From Calliopum simillimum (taxonomy: Eukaryota; Arthropoda; Insecta; Diptera; Lauxaniidae): 64,000 nt of DNA. The notes under the pieces are model-generated. The model saw nothing but the letters and a program-made list of their open reading frames with translations, was not told the DNA's origin and searched no databases. Shown here one piece after another: positions 1 to 10,553 of this stretch; position 1 is the stretch's first letter; each line of letters begins with the position of its first letter. Location of the stretch: NCBI GenBank assembly GCA_951812925.1, contig OX638372.1, positions 69,581,407 through 69,645,406 on the forward strand, given 5' to 3'. The position numbers and the translations under genes were made by a program.

Positions 1-1235
1 AAAAACTTCAATTTTTTAAGAAAATGTTCATGATTTTTTTTCTAGAAATTGATTTATTGTACTTTTCAAAGGCCGGAATATTTGTTCTAGAATCCTTATG
101 TAATAAGAAATTAAATTATAATTAATTTAAAGAAAAAATTATTAAAAAATAATAAGTTTTAAGAGCCGGTCTCAAAGTTGGAAAAAAATTAATTATTTTA
201 ATTTTTTTCTTTTAATTGCTACTTTATTGGATGCAAAAAAATTTATTGCTAGTTGTTATTAAATGCATCATTTAGAACTGCTTTTTGCCTTTAAAATGAA
301 CTATGAAATGGACTTGTGCAATTCTTCTTTAAAAAATTATGACCATTTTAAAATGACATCATAAAAGTCAAAAATTATGTATGGATTTTCTACAGCAATT
401 GCCATATTGCTATATCTTTTATAATGTCACTTTAAAATGGTCATAACTTTTTAAAGAAAAATTATATAAGACCACTTTATAGCTCATTTTGAAGAAGAAA
501 AAAACAGTTCTAAATAACGCATTTCATAGAAATGACCAAAACGATTTCGTGCGTGTTCTACACAACCTTAAAAATCGTGTTTTTTGAACATTAGGGGTAA
601 GATATCTCACAAACCATAAACGATGCAGCAATTTTGCATCCAGTTTCGGATTCAACATTAACAAATATACCTAAAATTACTATTTTGGTTCTGGTTTGTA
701 GTGGTTTATTTAAAAATACCGTTTTTCGACCTCATTTTAGAAACCATTCGATCAACCGATTTTGAAAACTTTTTTTTCTTATTCAGTTAATACTCACGTG
801 TAACTTAACATCTCTGTGGAATTCATGACAACTTGATTTAAACTTTTTCCTGGGCTGCGTGCACGAAATTTTCGATTATCTCTTCTGAACCAGCCCAAAA
901 ACTCACTAAAACGAAAATAAATGCTATTTTCGTGTTCAGCGACCCCAAATTAGCTTAGAATATATGACGACCAAAAGTGTTTCTTATCAAATTAAGAAGA
1001 AAAAAAAAATAATACAATAATTAAAAATAAAAAATACATTTTTTTCTCAACTTTGAAACAGGCTCCATTCCTTAAAAACTAATATTTTTTAATAATTTTT
1101 TATTTAATTTAATCAACATTTAATTCCCTGCATCATAAGTATTCCAGAACAAATATTCCGCCCTTTGAAAACTACAACAAACCAATTTATAAGAAAAAAG
1201 TCATGAACATTTTCTTAAAAAATTTAAATTTTTAT
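1..1235. repeat. Large fold-back repeat, left side cut by the window edge
   Basis: Bases 1-190 and about 1040-1232 are inverted copies of each other. Both hold the TTTAAGAAAATGTTCATGA segment, the CCGGAATATTTGTTCT segment and an AAGAGCCGGTCTCAAAG-like segment. The middle (540-1030) is less symmetrical and includes CGTGTTTTTTGAACATTAGG, the reverse complement of a motif found near 41630 and 57210. There is no coding signal. It resembles the other palindromic elements in this window. The left end may lie outside, so full length and target duplication are unknown. Confidence 0.6.
262..523. repeat. Inner palindrome of the fold-back repeat
   Basis: Starting at AATGCATCATTTAGAACTG, about 100 bases recur inverted up to 523. 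Each arm carries AAATGAGCTAT-like and TTATGACCATTTTAAA segments. Related single copies occur near 41690-41770 and 57270-57350, so this is a mobile repeat module and not local duplication alone. No open frame follows the repeat. Confidence 0.6.
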
Positions 1236-2173
1236 ACCGAAACAGCAACAAATTTAATTTTTGGACCAAAACTTTTTAAGAAGATAATGTTGACCTAGTC
1301 ATTCTCTACAAAAGTTGTCTTAAAAACATCACGAAAAAATAACACTATGCAACAGCCAAATCTCCCAGTGAATGCCACTATCCATTTCATATGTAAAATG
1401 GGCTGCTGATTCCGAAAATCGCTTTATTTTTTTTTTTTTATTTCGTGTCGTTTTTGAGATATCGGTCATTTTCGGTTTTCAGACCAAAAAAAAAAGATAG
1501 TTCCATTTAAATATAAATACCTCAGGAACTAATGTTGGTGTTCAAATGTATTATATGTCATATTAAAGGTAATTAAAATACCTACAAATAATATTCACAT
1601 CACTTTTTGGTTGGTTTGTTAGTTTCGGCGAAATAAATTGATTTCTAAAAAAAACATTTTTTTTTTTTCGAAAAAATTAACAAAAAATCAAAATCAACTG
1701 CAGATTTATACGAGGAAGAAATAACTTTCTTATAATTTTTTTTGCTTTTGTATCATAGACTATATATTTGTGAAGAAAATAAGATACCACTTAAAAAAAT
1801 CGATGGGAAAATGCAAAAGTTGTATACAATTCATTGATAAATTACTAAAATGCGTTTTTGCCTATTTTTTTCGGCTAATTTAGTAAACTGTCGATAATTT
1901 GAAACTTTTTGTAAAACAAATGAGAAAATCCAAAAAATTCTTAAAGTAGGCGTTAAAAAAAAATACCCGTGTCTCGTCGTTTTTCTCCAGCACGTCAGAT
2001 TTTTTTTTAATCGATTTTTGAAGTTTTTTAATCCACTGTACATGAAAAAAACAAAAATAAAGCATTCTTGTGTTAAATCGATGCAAATAACTATATGATC
2101 CTTACATTTGAGGTGTATTATGAGTTCAGTAAACTTATGCAGGATATTACGAGGAATATTTTTGTAGACAATT
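1236..2173. other. AT-rich stretch, nothing recognised
   Basis: Poly-A and poly-T runs dominate. The two short overlapping minus-strand frames near 1831-2086 are low-complexity (Lys/Phe-rich) and show no family motif. I see no RNA gene or repeat end here. Confidence 0.5.
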
Positions 2174-2260
2174 TTAACCCTCTAGAACCGCCACATGTAG
2201 GACTTTTAACCTAAATGTGGGGGGGTCAAAATGACCCACATGAATAATGGCATTCCCTCA
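2174..2260 (+). repeat. Possible piggyBac-like terminus
   Basis: TTAA at 2174-2177 is followed by CCCTCTAGAACCGCC, and a GGGTCAAAATGACCC palindrome lies at 2223-2237. PiggyBac elements insert at TTAA and start with CCC; the pattern parallels the better supported element at 55499-56611. I could not find a matching right end, so this may be a solo end or coincidence. Confidence 0.35.
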
Positions 2261-2820
2261 TTTGTTGCATAGTGTAATTAGTTTCGAAGAAACGGGCAGT
2301 CAAAGCGACTTGCCTTTTTTTAGTAAATTTTTCGACCTTTGATCGAAAACCGGCTGGGTTTTTTCCACTACCGATTCCTAATTTTTTTTTTGATATCTTA
2401 TTTTTTTGACCTCTAATTTCAGGAAATGGATGGGAAGCAAACAAAATTAGAATTTCGCACATATGGACGCTCTACTAACTACGGGTAGAGTATTCAATAT
2501 TTTGTTTTTTTGCAAAACATGGAATTGTGAAGTTTTTACAAATAGTTATAAAAACTTGTTAGATACTTTTTATTGGACACCGAGGTCAGTGTTGTTTTCA
2601 ACTCTTTTCTCATTTTGTTGACATATTTTTCATTAAAATGTACTGTATCAAAGTTATGAATTGAATTAGAAAAGTTTACTGTTTTTTTCTACATTATGTA
2701 CTGTTTTATCCTAATGCAAATCTGGTCACCCTACCAGTAAAGCTTTTTTGTGGGGAATTTATGAGCTTTTCCCATAAGACTTTTTCGCCAGAATACTGCT
2801 GCCTTAACCGGAATAACCCT
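2261..2820. other. No gene recognised
   Basis: AT-rich sequence. A minus-strand frame at 2226-2462 (78 codons) overlaps the possible piggyBac end and has no recognisable motif. GTCACCCTACCAGTAAAGC near 2725 is the most complex part. It may be the 5' flank of the LINE relic that follows. Confidence 0.4.
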
Positions 2821-3440
2821 ATAAATGAGGATCTAGATCGCATTAACACATGAGCTTTTTGTAACAGACTTTTTTTTTTACCTTGAGAAAATTGAGAATG
2901 TCGGATGATTTTACACCACTTGAAACTAGACGTAAAGTCCAGTTAATTGTTCCCATCATAACGTACTCTGATGTAGTATATATTAAACAGGCTTCTAGTT
3001 CAAAGCTTAAATTAGAAATTGCGTTTAATCATGCAACACGTTATTTTTATGGGTTGAAAAAGTTTGATCATACTTATTACAGTTCAAAAAAAGTATCCTT
3101 GGTTGTGATATATTGATTTATGTTAATTTTAGAAACTGCTTGTTTCTACATAAGCTTGCTTATTTATTTAAAATCCCTTTTTTATTTGTTTGAAAAGTTG
3201 CTATTTAGTCACTCAGCAAGGAGAATTGTTTTGATCTTTCCAGGTTTTAATTATTTAAACTCAACAAGACTCTTCTGCTATCAGACTCTGGAATTCACTG
3301 CCAGTTCAGTTAAGGTCAACTATTGCAGCAAAAGTTTTGAAGTTTAATCCCAGATATACTTCTTTGTGCTTCAAAAGAACTAGTTCTTATTGTACAGTAC
3401 TTATATATGTTATTATAAATAAATTGATTGATTTCAGTTG
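2821..3440 (+). pseudogene. LINE reverse transcriptase, 3' part, broken (CR1/Jockey-like)
   Basis: Three blocks of a LINE ORF2 C-terminus can be read. First INEDLDRINT at 2821-2850, then after an internal deletion LRKLRMSDDFTPLETRRK and VQLIVPIITYSDVVY at 2883-2985, then RLFCYQ and, in another frame, LWNSLPVQLRSTIAAKVL near 3270-3340. The LWNSLP block is typical of the last part of CR1/Jockey-group polymerases. At least two frameshifts and a stop separate the blocks; the catalytic YXDD region is missing. The tail is TATTATAAATAAATTGATTG. It is homologous to the longer relic at 16691-17711. Long dead. Confidence 0.75.
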
Positions 3441-3498
3441 AGTTTTTTATTTGGTGAAAAGTATTTTCATAAAATTACCTGATTAAAAAAATGAAATT

Positions 3499-3558
3499 CG
3501 GGTAATGTGATAATATAGTCCAAGTCGGATATAGTGATATACTTTATCACATTACCCG
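3499..3558. repeat. Short perfect inverted repeat, CGGGTAATGTGATAA arms
   Basis: CGGGTAATGTGATAA at 3499-3513 is repeated in perfect inverted form at 3544-3558, with a 30-base spacer. The same motif forms the ends of the MITE at 26264-26786. It abuts the pogo-like transposase relic, which may identify the parent family. Confidence 0.65.
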
Positions 3559-3559
3559 C

Positions 3560-3915
3560 AACGGTTGCAACGGTGCTTACACCGTCCCCATGTAAAAAGA
3601 CTTTGGAACAGAGCATTCAAAATATTGAAAAAATATCAATAAAGAAGAGAACTGAGACAAGACCTGAGAAAAAAACAGAGAAGATATTTTCAGTGTTAAA
3701 ATCGAGCGAAACGGAGAAAAGTTTGCATTTTCCGAGCTCCGACAGTGATCAATGGACTAAAACTCTACCCATAAAGGATAAGTGTCTTTTTTGCAACTAG
3801 TACTTCCAGATGGACATAAGTTCAAACTTGGTTAAATTTTTGCAATGCGAATAGTTTGGGCTCACAGGTGGTGTCTTCCAAGACGACAAGCATTTTTGTG
3901 TGGAAATCTTGCTTT
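3560..3915 (+). pseudogene. Pogo/Tigger-like transposase, 3' end with zinc-binding tail
   Basis: The frame from 3560 to the TAG at 3798 gives a Thr/Ser/Pro and then Lys/Glu-rich linker (TLEQSIQNIEKISIKKR) followed by PSSDSDQW and KCLFCN. Reading through two stops gives YFQMDISSNLVKFLQC, then FGLTGG and DDKHFCVEI. The order C-X2-C, C, then Asp-rich and Cys resembles the PHD-like zinc-binding tail at the C-terminus of many insect pogo-like transposases. The DDE catalytic domain is absent. Family placement is from memory of the pattern, so moderate confidence; the read-through stops show it is not functional. Confidence 0.5.
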
Positions 3916-4427
3916 TAACTTTAGTCACACAATCTAATATTCTTCTTACTTACATGTTTGTTCGCTTTTAACTTTATTTATAAATTTAATTTTCATTGGA
4001 ATATGTATTATTTTTGTTCTTAAAGTTCTAGCTTTGTTAACTTTTCATAATAAATTTAATTAATCAATCCTAATAACTCGAAAAGTAAGAGTCCAATCGA
4101 AAAAGGAATAAAGAAATAGAACTAAACCTTTTCCTGGAACTGCATCAAAGCCTAAAAACAACGTTTTCCACAACTGCAAAAAAATATCTCGAAGGTTATA
4201 GGGTATATGACCAATTCTGACCTCGGATTCAGATTCAGTGCACAAAAAAAATACACATAAATAGATTTGTCTAGTCAAATTTACAGAACACCATTTTATT
4301 TTTGTGTGCCGGTGTTATTTTTACTATCCTGTTTGATAATCTTTAATATACTGTTTAATAATTTGTACTATGCCAATATTAGCAACTTTAAATTTTTATA
4401 AAATTTTTCGACAGTTTTTAATAGATG
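3916..4427. other. No gene; fragment of a dispersed repeat
   Basis: AATAACTCGAAAAGTAAGAG at 4073-4092 matches the sequence family seen at 10805, 11040 and 32560 (consensus like GATCCTTACTTTCCGAGTTAT). The rest is AT-rich with a 72-codon minus-strand frame lacking any motif. Confidence 0.4.
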
Positions 4428-4580
4428 AGTCGTAGTTTGAATTCTTATTTGCCGTAAACGCCACTTCGTTAAAAAAGCAAAAGCAGATATCTTGTGCTTG
4501 TGTCGACACAAGTTACTCGTATGTGCTATTGTTTTTTTAATGAAGTGGCGTTTACGGCAAATAAGAATTCAAGCGACGAT
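4428..4580. mobile_element. Fold-back MITE, about 150 bp
   Basis: GAATTCTTATTTGCCGTAAA and the next nine bases (4439-4467) recur as a perfect inverted copy ending at 4570; with one mismatch the arms reach about 38 bases, and weaker pairing extends to 4428/4580. The centre has a 16-base palindrome, CTTGTGTCGACACAAG (4497-4512). No coding capacity. I could not define a target duplication. Confidence 0.8.
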
Positions 4581-4595
4581 GTGTTTATTTTAATT

Positions 4596-4813
4596 GTGGT
4601 GTAATTCCATTTCGGCAAAAATAATGTCATACGCATTATGTGCCGCAAAAATCGGTTACTTCAGCAATATCATTTTTAAAATTTAATTACATAAATTGTA
4701 CACTATCAGGAAAACTCTCCTCGAAAATGGAGCATAGTTTTATTCATTTGTAACAAAATGTCAACCAATTCATATAATGACAGTACTTTTGCCTCAAAAT
4801 GGAATTACACCAC
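4596..4813. mobile_element. MITE with GTGGTGTAATTCCATTT ends
   Basis: GTGGTGTAATTCCATTT at 4596 pairs with its inverse ending at 4813, and pairing continues through GGCAAAAGTAMTGTCAT. Pairing also extends weakly outward (TTGAATAGTGGTG). A related end lies near 17840-17900 (GGGGCAAAAGTAATGTCAT). The body is AT-rich and non-coding. Confidence 0.7.
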
Positions 4814-4955
4814 TATTCAAATGAACGACAAATACATATGTAAATTAACGAAGGTTCAGTAATTTTTTGAACGATTTTAGCTTTCCGTGTAGATGTATCA
4901 AGTCTCACACTGTGCATTTTTGGTGATATTTTTTATGAGTAATATTTCATACATA

Positions 4956-5501
4956 GAGTAGAACGGGGCAATGTCGTGCACTCAACTTTGACATGCTCGT
5001 AAATCCGTACATCTCAAGCGAATGCAACGAGTAAGCATCCGATCGAAAGATAATTTCATTGGTTACATCCATGTGTAACAACATTTGTGTAGCGAGGAAT
5101 TGTGTTTGTGTAAGTGAATGTGCACGACATTACCCCAATGGTCGTTTTAAAGGTCAACTTCGATAACTCGGTGAAGCCCAAAATTTTTTTCGAAAACTAA
5201 ATACTCCTTTTCTTTGGCAGGATATTTCGTTTCAGAAAACACTTACCTGGTATATTTTCCCGGAAGGAAAATTATTTTTCTAACCCGATAAAAAAACACT
5301 TTTATCGTCCCGAAAACGTGCGTTTTGAAAAAAAGGTTACTCTGTAGAGACGAACTGATGGAAATTGCTAGTATTATATGCATAAGCTCTGTAGGTCAGC
5401 AGGTCCCTACCTTACGAACAGTTGGTAAATCATTCAATTCTTTGGGCTAAAACAGCCAGTGCACGACATTACCCCCTGCACGACATTACCCCGTTCTACT
5501 C
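4956..5501 (+). mobile_element. TA-flanked MITE, GAGTAGAACGGGG family, copy 1
   Basis: Ends are GAGTAGAACGGGG then CAATGTCGTGCAC on the left and the inverse TGCACGACATTACCCC then GTTCTACTC on the right. TA stands outside both ends (4954-4955, 5502-5503). The core GTGCACGACATTACCCC is repeated inside: once at about 5120 and twice at the right end. 546 bp, non-coding. Nearly identical bodies occur at 24745 and 25099. TA duplication fits the Tc1/mariner/pogo superfamily. Confidence 0.85.
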
Positions 5502-6388
5502 TACTCCTTAGTAATTTTGTTTAATTTTTTTATTGAATGAAATTCTACTTTTTTTTTATTCCGAAGGAGATTCTGGACCCACCTAAAATGTCTGTACAAT
5601 ACTTACAAAACAACAGCTTCCCTATTCAAAATTTCGAATTTCAAAGGTTTGAGAACGTGCAAAAAATATGATTATATGTTCATATTCACTTGTGAGAATT
5701 GAAAACAAAAGTAAAGTCCAGTGAAAGAGGAGTATGTACAACAAGGTATTTCATGAGTTTCAACTGACAGACGCAATTTGAAATATGAAGCTAGGTATTC
5801 CCCTACCTCTGAAGCCCATAACGTATGATGTGGTAAGCAATGAAACAAATTTTTTATCTCAACAGCAGCGTGCTCCATATCTCCACCCTGATGAATGCAA
5901 TTTAATTGTGCATGGAGCCATCGCAACTCAACTCCCAGCAGACTACAACGAGTGAGCAATGTTCGCTCAAGTGTGCTTGAACACGGCTCATTCCACCAAT
6001 CGTTCTGCCACCATCTAGCACCGAGGTGGACGTACGAATTTCGAAATAAAGTCACCATTGCCCGCCCACTGTTACATACAAATGTACACGAGTCGCCGTT
6101 AGAATTCTTTTGCATACGCATTTCCCGGAAACTTTAAGCTATTAAGTACCAGCCTTCATCTCAAACCTTTGAGGAGGACAGTGGTTGCAATCCTTTAGTC
6201 GTAAGGTCCTATTCAGCAGCTCACATTCTTACATTCACACACATTCGGTTTTATGGTTCTTTTATTTTATTGTTGTTATTATTAGTTGTTGCTGCAATCT
6301 TTGTTCCAAAAGACCAGTGGCGAGGGATGCAGGCGTATATGGAAGCTATGTATCTGCTCTGCAACAAACACAAATGAAGAAGTAGGTA
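5502..6388. other. Low-repeat island with one longer open frame
   Basis: Base composition is more balanced than around it. A minus-strand frame at 5672-6121 gives 149 codons, notable in AT-rich DNA, but it is rich in Cys, Trp and His, has no domain, signal peptide or repeat I recognise, and a frame of 80 codons runs opposite it. I do not call it a gene. It could hold host regulatory or untranslated sequence. Confidence 0.35.
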
Positions 6389-6729
6389 CACCCAAAAAAA
6401 TTGCTGCGGTAGTTTTAACAACGATTTGTTGTGGATTTTACAATTCTCTGTGGATTTGCTAATTTAAAAGTTAATATGATCGAATTTACAATTAATTGTT
6501 AATTTTACAGCAAATGCAATAATTTCTACCAGAAATTTGTTAAAATTATCGATATAAATTTTTTTTTGTTGTGAAATCTACAGCAAATATTTTATTTTTC
6601 ACAGCTAATTTTTCAAATGTACAACAAAATTGTAATATTAACTGCAAAAGATATGGGATGAAAAATGAAAGTAAATGCTGTAAAACATACAGCATTTTGC
6701 TACACTTTTACAACAGATTTTTTTGGGTG
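6389..6729. mobile_element. TA-flanked MITE with CACCCAAAAAAAT ends
   Basis: CACCCAAAAAAATTGCTG at the left and its inverse (ATTTTTTTGGGTG) at the right, with TA outside both ends (6387-6388, 6730-6731). The interior repeats ACAGCA, TTTACAACA and similar short motifs in both directions. 341 bp, non-coding. Tc1/mariner-type by target site. Confidence 0.8.
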
Positions 6730-7349
6730 TAGTACATCCTACACAAAAAAAAATTTTTATTTTTCCAATGATTATTTGCAATTTCAAAAAATTTCGAAAT
6801 AACATGCATTAATAGAGCTCGCAAACTATCGATGGCACGATCGATAGTTTCGCACTATCGCGACTATCGATGGCTAATGGCTGACTATCGATAGTACTTA
6901 TTTATACTAATTATTTCATCCTAGAATCGTTTTCGTACTTTCGATAAAACCGAATAGCACCACTGTTTGAGTATCTTTGTCAATTCTTCAAATGCGTTTG
7001 ATTTCGACAGGTTGGCAACATTGTTCAGTTATGTCAAAGTAAAGCCAAAGAACGGCAAGTTTTTCTTCTGTGTGTGAAGTTTAAAATATGAACAAGTTTC
7101 TAACTGAAGCCTATAACATATGTTTTCTTATATAATTTTCATTTTGTGTCGAAATAAGTGAAGTTTGCACTGAAATGCTTACTATCCATAACTATTGAGA
7201 AAAACAAATCACCCGGGCTAAGTTCGAACTCACTGCAGCCTTATATGGAATCATTGTGAAAGTGCTTCTAAATTTCTATGGGGACAAGCACTTTTGAAGT
7301 GCTTGGATCAGAAGCGCTAGAAATTTTTCCTCTTGGGCATTAATGTAAA
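6730..7349. other. Low-repeat stretch downstream of a MITE
   Basis: Holds the TATCGAT cluster listed next, a GGTTGGCAACATTG segment at about 7010-7024, and a short frame beginning ATGAACAAGTTTCTAACTG near 7088 that stops after 15 codons unless spliced. No recognised gene. It ends at the 5' end of the Helitron. Confidence 0.4.
6824..6893. promoter_or_regulatory. Cluster of TATCGAT (DRE/BEAF-like) sites
   Basis: AACTATCGAT at 6824-6833 pairs with ATCGATAGTT at 6840-6849; CTATCGATGG follows at about 6864, and TATCGATA, the exact Drosophila DRE core, at 6886-6893. In flies DREF and BEAF-32 bind such sites at housekeeping promoters and domain borders. The sites are seen; a promoter role is inference. 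A repeat origin of the cluster is possible. Confidence 0.45.
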
Positions 7350-9124
7350 TCTTCTCTTCTTATACGAGATAAAATTGTATGTACTTATGTATGTTTGGAA
7401 CGGGCAAAACTTTTTCTCGAAAACGGCTGCAGCGATTTTAATGAAACTTCGGATAATGTTAGATATTAGCATACAATGAAGAATGAGCTAGGTTTGAACT
7501 TTGTTAATGCCCACCAGAGGGCGTGGCACTGCTCTAAATTTTAAAATTGATTTAGTCATAACTCGCAAACCGTACAAGGTATTTAAATGAAATTTTGTGA
7601 GCGGGTACGGCTTGATAATACCTTGTAACAGACAAAAAGTGGGCGGGATCGAAGAAGTGCCACGCCCACTTTTTAGCCCTTGAAAACTTTGATTCAGTAT
7701 TACTCGAAAACGACTCCAACAATTTTAATGAAAATTTAGGAGATGTTACCCCCGCAAACAGGTATTAATATGTAATACGCCGTTATATTGGGAAAACTCG
7801 TTGAAGGGCGTGGCACCGCCCACAAAAATATATAACGGTTTAAAAAGAAAACTAATAAAGCAAACATTCTGAAATTAACTGTGAGGAGCCTAATTGCTAG
7901 AGGCCATCTCTGATATGAAAGTGAGCAAAATATCGCCGTTGCGCGTGGAACCTCCCATACAAGCAAAATATGTTAAATGCTATTTCTCGCAAATTTTACA
8001 AGGTATTTTAATGAAATTTGGTATGCAGGTACTGCTTAATAATAACTTGTAACAAACGAAAAGTGGGCGGGATCGAATAAGTGCCACGCCCACTTTTTAA
8101 CCCTTGAAAATTTTGATTCAATATTACTCGAAAACGACTCCAACAATTTTGATGAAAATTTGGGAGCTGTTACGTCTGCAAACAAGTATTAATATGTGAT
8201 ATGCCGTTATATTATGAAAACTCGTTGAAGGGCGTGGCACCGCCCACAAAAATATAGTGCGCTATAAAAAGAAAACTACTAAAGCAATCTTTCTGAATTT
8301 AACTGTAGGAAGTCTACTTGCTATTAGGCACCTACGACCTGAAAGTAGGCAAAATATCGAAAGTGTGCGTGGAACCTCCCATACAAGTAAAACACATTAA
8401 ATGCTATTTCTCGCAAACGGTACAACAAATTTTTTAGAAATTTGGTATGCGGATCTGGATCAAGAGTATCTAAAGCATAACAAAAAGGAGGCTATGCCCC
8501 GCCCATTTTTTTATCAAAATAAAAATTTTGGTTAATAACTCAGGCACAAAAAAAATGGAATGAACTGTTTAATTCTTATATGCAGTATTATGTACTTTTT
8601 GACGCTGAATCCGTCTTCATCAGTAGAACTGTCATTATACCTGCAGGATTTTGAAATATCCTTGCTTGAAGTTGAAGAAAACGCTGTGTTCAGTCTGAAA
8701 GCGTAACTACAAGAAAAGGTAAAATTTCTTTATATTAATAGCATCGAATAGTTACACTCTTCCTTATCCAAATTTTTCTAATAGGATTCTTATTTTCCGA
8801 GTAATGATACTTTGAAGATAAGAGATTTCAGCCGCCATACAAAATCTAAATATTTTGGGTGCGTGACATATCCCATTTATTTATTTAAGGGCATTCTATT
8901 TCACCATAAAAAATTTTAGTTTTTGATATTTTTCTATACCATTCGATGCTTTCCGAGTTGTTTCTTATTATTATTCTCATCGGCTTACTTATCATTTTGA
9001 AAGCATGACCGTTAGAAGTGAAAAGATACAAGTTTCATAAAAAAAAATAGCTATGAATAAAAACATCGACTAAAATAATAAGATTAGATTGTTGACCGAG
9101 CAGGGATCGGTCTCCAGGTACTAG
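7350..9124 (+). mobile_element. Non-autonomous Helitron, copy 1
   Basis: Starts with TCTTCTCTTCTTATA after an A and ends with a hairpin GACCGA-GCAGGGA-TCGGTC (9094-9112), 12 bases later CTAG, then T. This is the canonical Helitron layout (A^TC...hairpin...CTRR^T). The inverted copy at 36032-37555 shows the same boundaries, and homology stops at these points in both. Inside, a unit of about 424 bp is repeated in tandem (AAGTGGGCGGGATCGA at 7637 and 8061), each with GGGCGTGGCACCGCCCAC. No Rep or helicase coding remains; rolling-circle proteins must come from elsewhere. Confidence 0.85.
9094..9112 (+). other. Helitron 3' end hairpin
   Basis: Six-base perfect stem with a seven-base loop, 12 bases before the CTAG end. 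Identical in the second copy at 36044-36062. In Helitrons this hairpin marks the end of rolling-circle transfer. Confidence 0.8.
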
Positions 9125-10242
9125 TAATTAATTGAATAACTAGGGACTTACATCATTTGTAAGGTTTGAAGAAAAGTATTAAAATATAAAAAGAGATAAA
9201 GAAAATTTTGAGATAATTCAAATGGCAAATTAAAGTGACATTATTCTTAGTCATCATAAAATTAGTCGCTTTAAAATTTTTTGCAGATTTCACAGATTTT
9301 TTAACTTTTATAGGTGCACAGAAAAATCACTTCCGTTTTTAGTCACGTGCGTCTGCCTACATATTTGCATGTATCTTAGAACAATTCTATCGACCGCACC
9401 CAGCTTTTACACAATATATAGTGCTCTTCAAGTGCTTCACAAAAGTTTGAAAAAGAAAAATAATTTTTCATTTTTTCTTTGTTTTTCTTAACGTCACGTG
9501 CATTATCATGGAAATACCCATAAGTATATTAGATTGCTTCATATTTTTTTTGCTTCCTTTTTGCTTTCAAACAGGTTTTTTGTAAAAAGGATAGAAACTA
9601 AAAAGTCTGGTGCAAGGCATGCCCATAATATTAAGATTTACTGGTTGCGCATCGTATTTCTTTTTTTTTAAGTGTGAAAGAGTACACTTCTCAACACTTT
9701 TGTACAATACATATCTCGTGAAAGAGAAAATTGAGACGAATGGGACTACTACTATTGAAAAGAACTTACAATTTTTTCATAAAAAAGTTTCTAATCATTT
9801 TTATCGCGAAAATGTCACTCATTAGTTTTTAGATAAAACTCTAACTAAAACATAAATACAATTTTTTTTTTATAAAATCCATCACTAAAATTGTCATAAA
9901 ATTACGATTTTTCCACAATAATCTGGTTGTTTGATTGTTAAATAAAAATTATTAATATTTTAAATTCAACTAATCAGTTGATTTCTGAACTCAGTTAGTT
10001 GTCACCATCAAATATTTACACACAAAAAAGTGGATATTTAAGGTACTGGAGGTATAGCTGACATTATCTTATTACTGAAATTAAGATATCTGTTAATAGA
10101 TTTTGTCCACCTAGCTTGTTCTACGTGAAACACTGTGCGCGGTGATCATAGAACTTAAAATTGTAAAAAAATAACAGAAAAAATTTAATTTTGATAAATA
10201 TTTTTTTTATTTGTTTTAGTATACTCTGGAAAATCATCGTGA
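9125..10242. other. No gene recognised
   Basis: AT-rich. A 71-codon plus-strand frame at 9610-9825 is Lys/Phe-rich without motif. No repeat ends seen except long A and T runs. Confidence 0.4.
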
Positions 10243-10374
10243 ATAGACTCACGTGACATTCGTGACATACGGCCAGCAGTGCTTGAAAAAGTGGCCCATA
10301 ATTGGACGTCCAGAATGCGCTTCGTCAAGAACAGTCGCGGTGCCTATAGGCCCGAAATCATTTTCAAATGTTAA
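10243..10374 (+). pseudogene. Transposase C-terminal tail (IS630/Tc1/mariner type)
   Basis: The frame ends DIRPAVLEKVAHNW, TSRMRFVKNSRGAY, RPEIIFKC and TAA at 10372. This is the characteristic tail of a large insect transposase group whose proteins finish in a ...NW..R...C/VKRSRGGHMPEIIFK pattern, here with GAYR replacing the usual GGHM. A TGA lies just upstream and the catalytic domain is absent. Fragment only, 44 codons. Confidence 0.65.
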
Positions 10375-10553
10375 CGCCATGTATTGGTCTTTCGAATAAA
10401 ATACAATTTTTGATTACAAATTACTTTTTTGTGTTATTGTATTTTTTACAATTTCATGTTTTATCGGGCTTAGCAAACACCCTTTGCATGGATATTTTGA
10501 AATAAAGCTAAAGTTTAGTGTTATAAAGTTTAAGTCAACTACCTATGATAACA

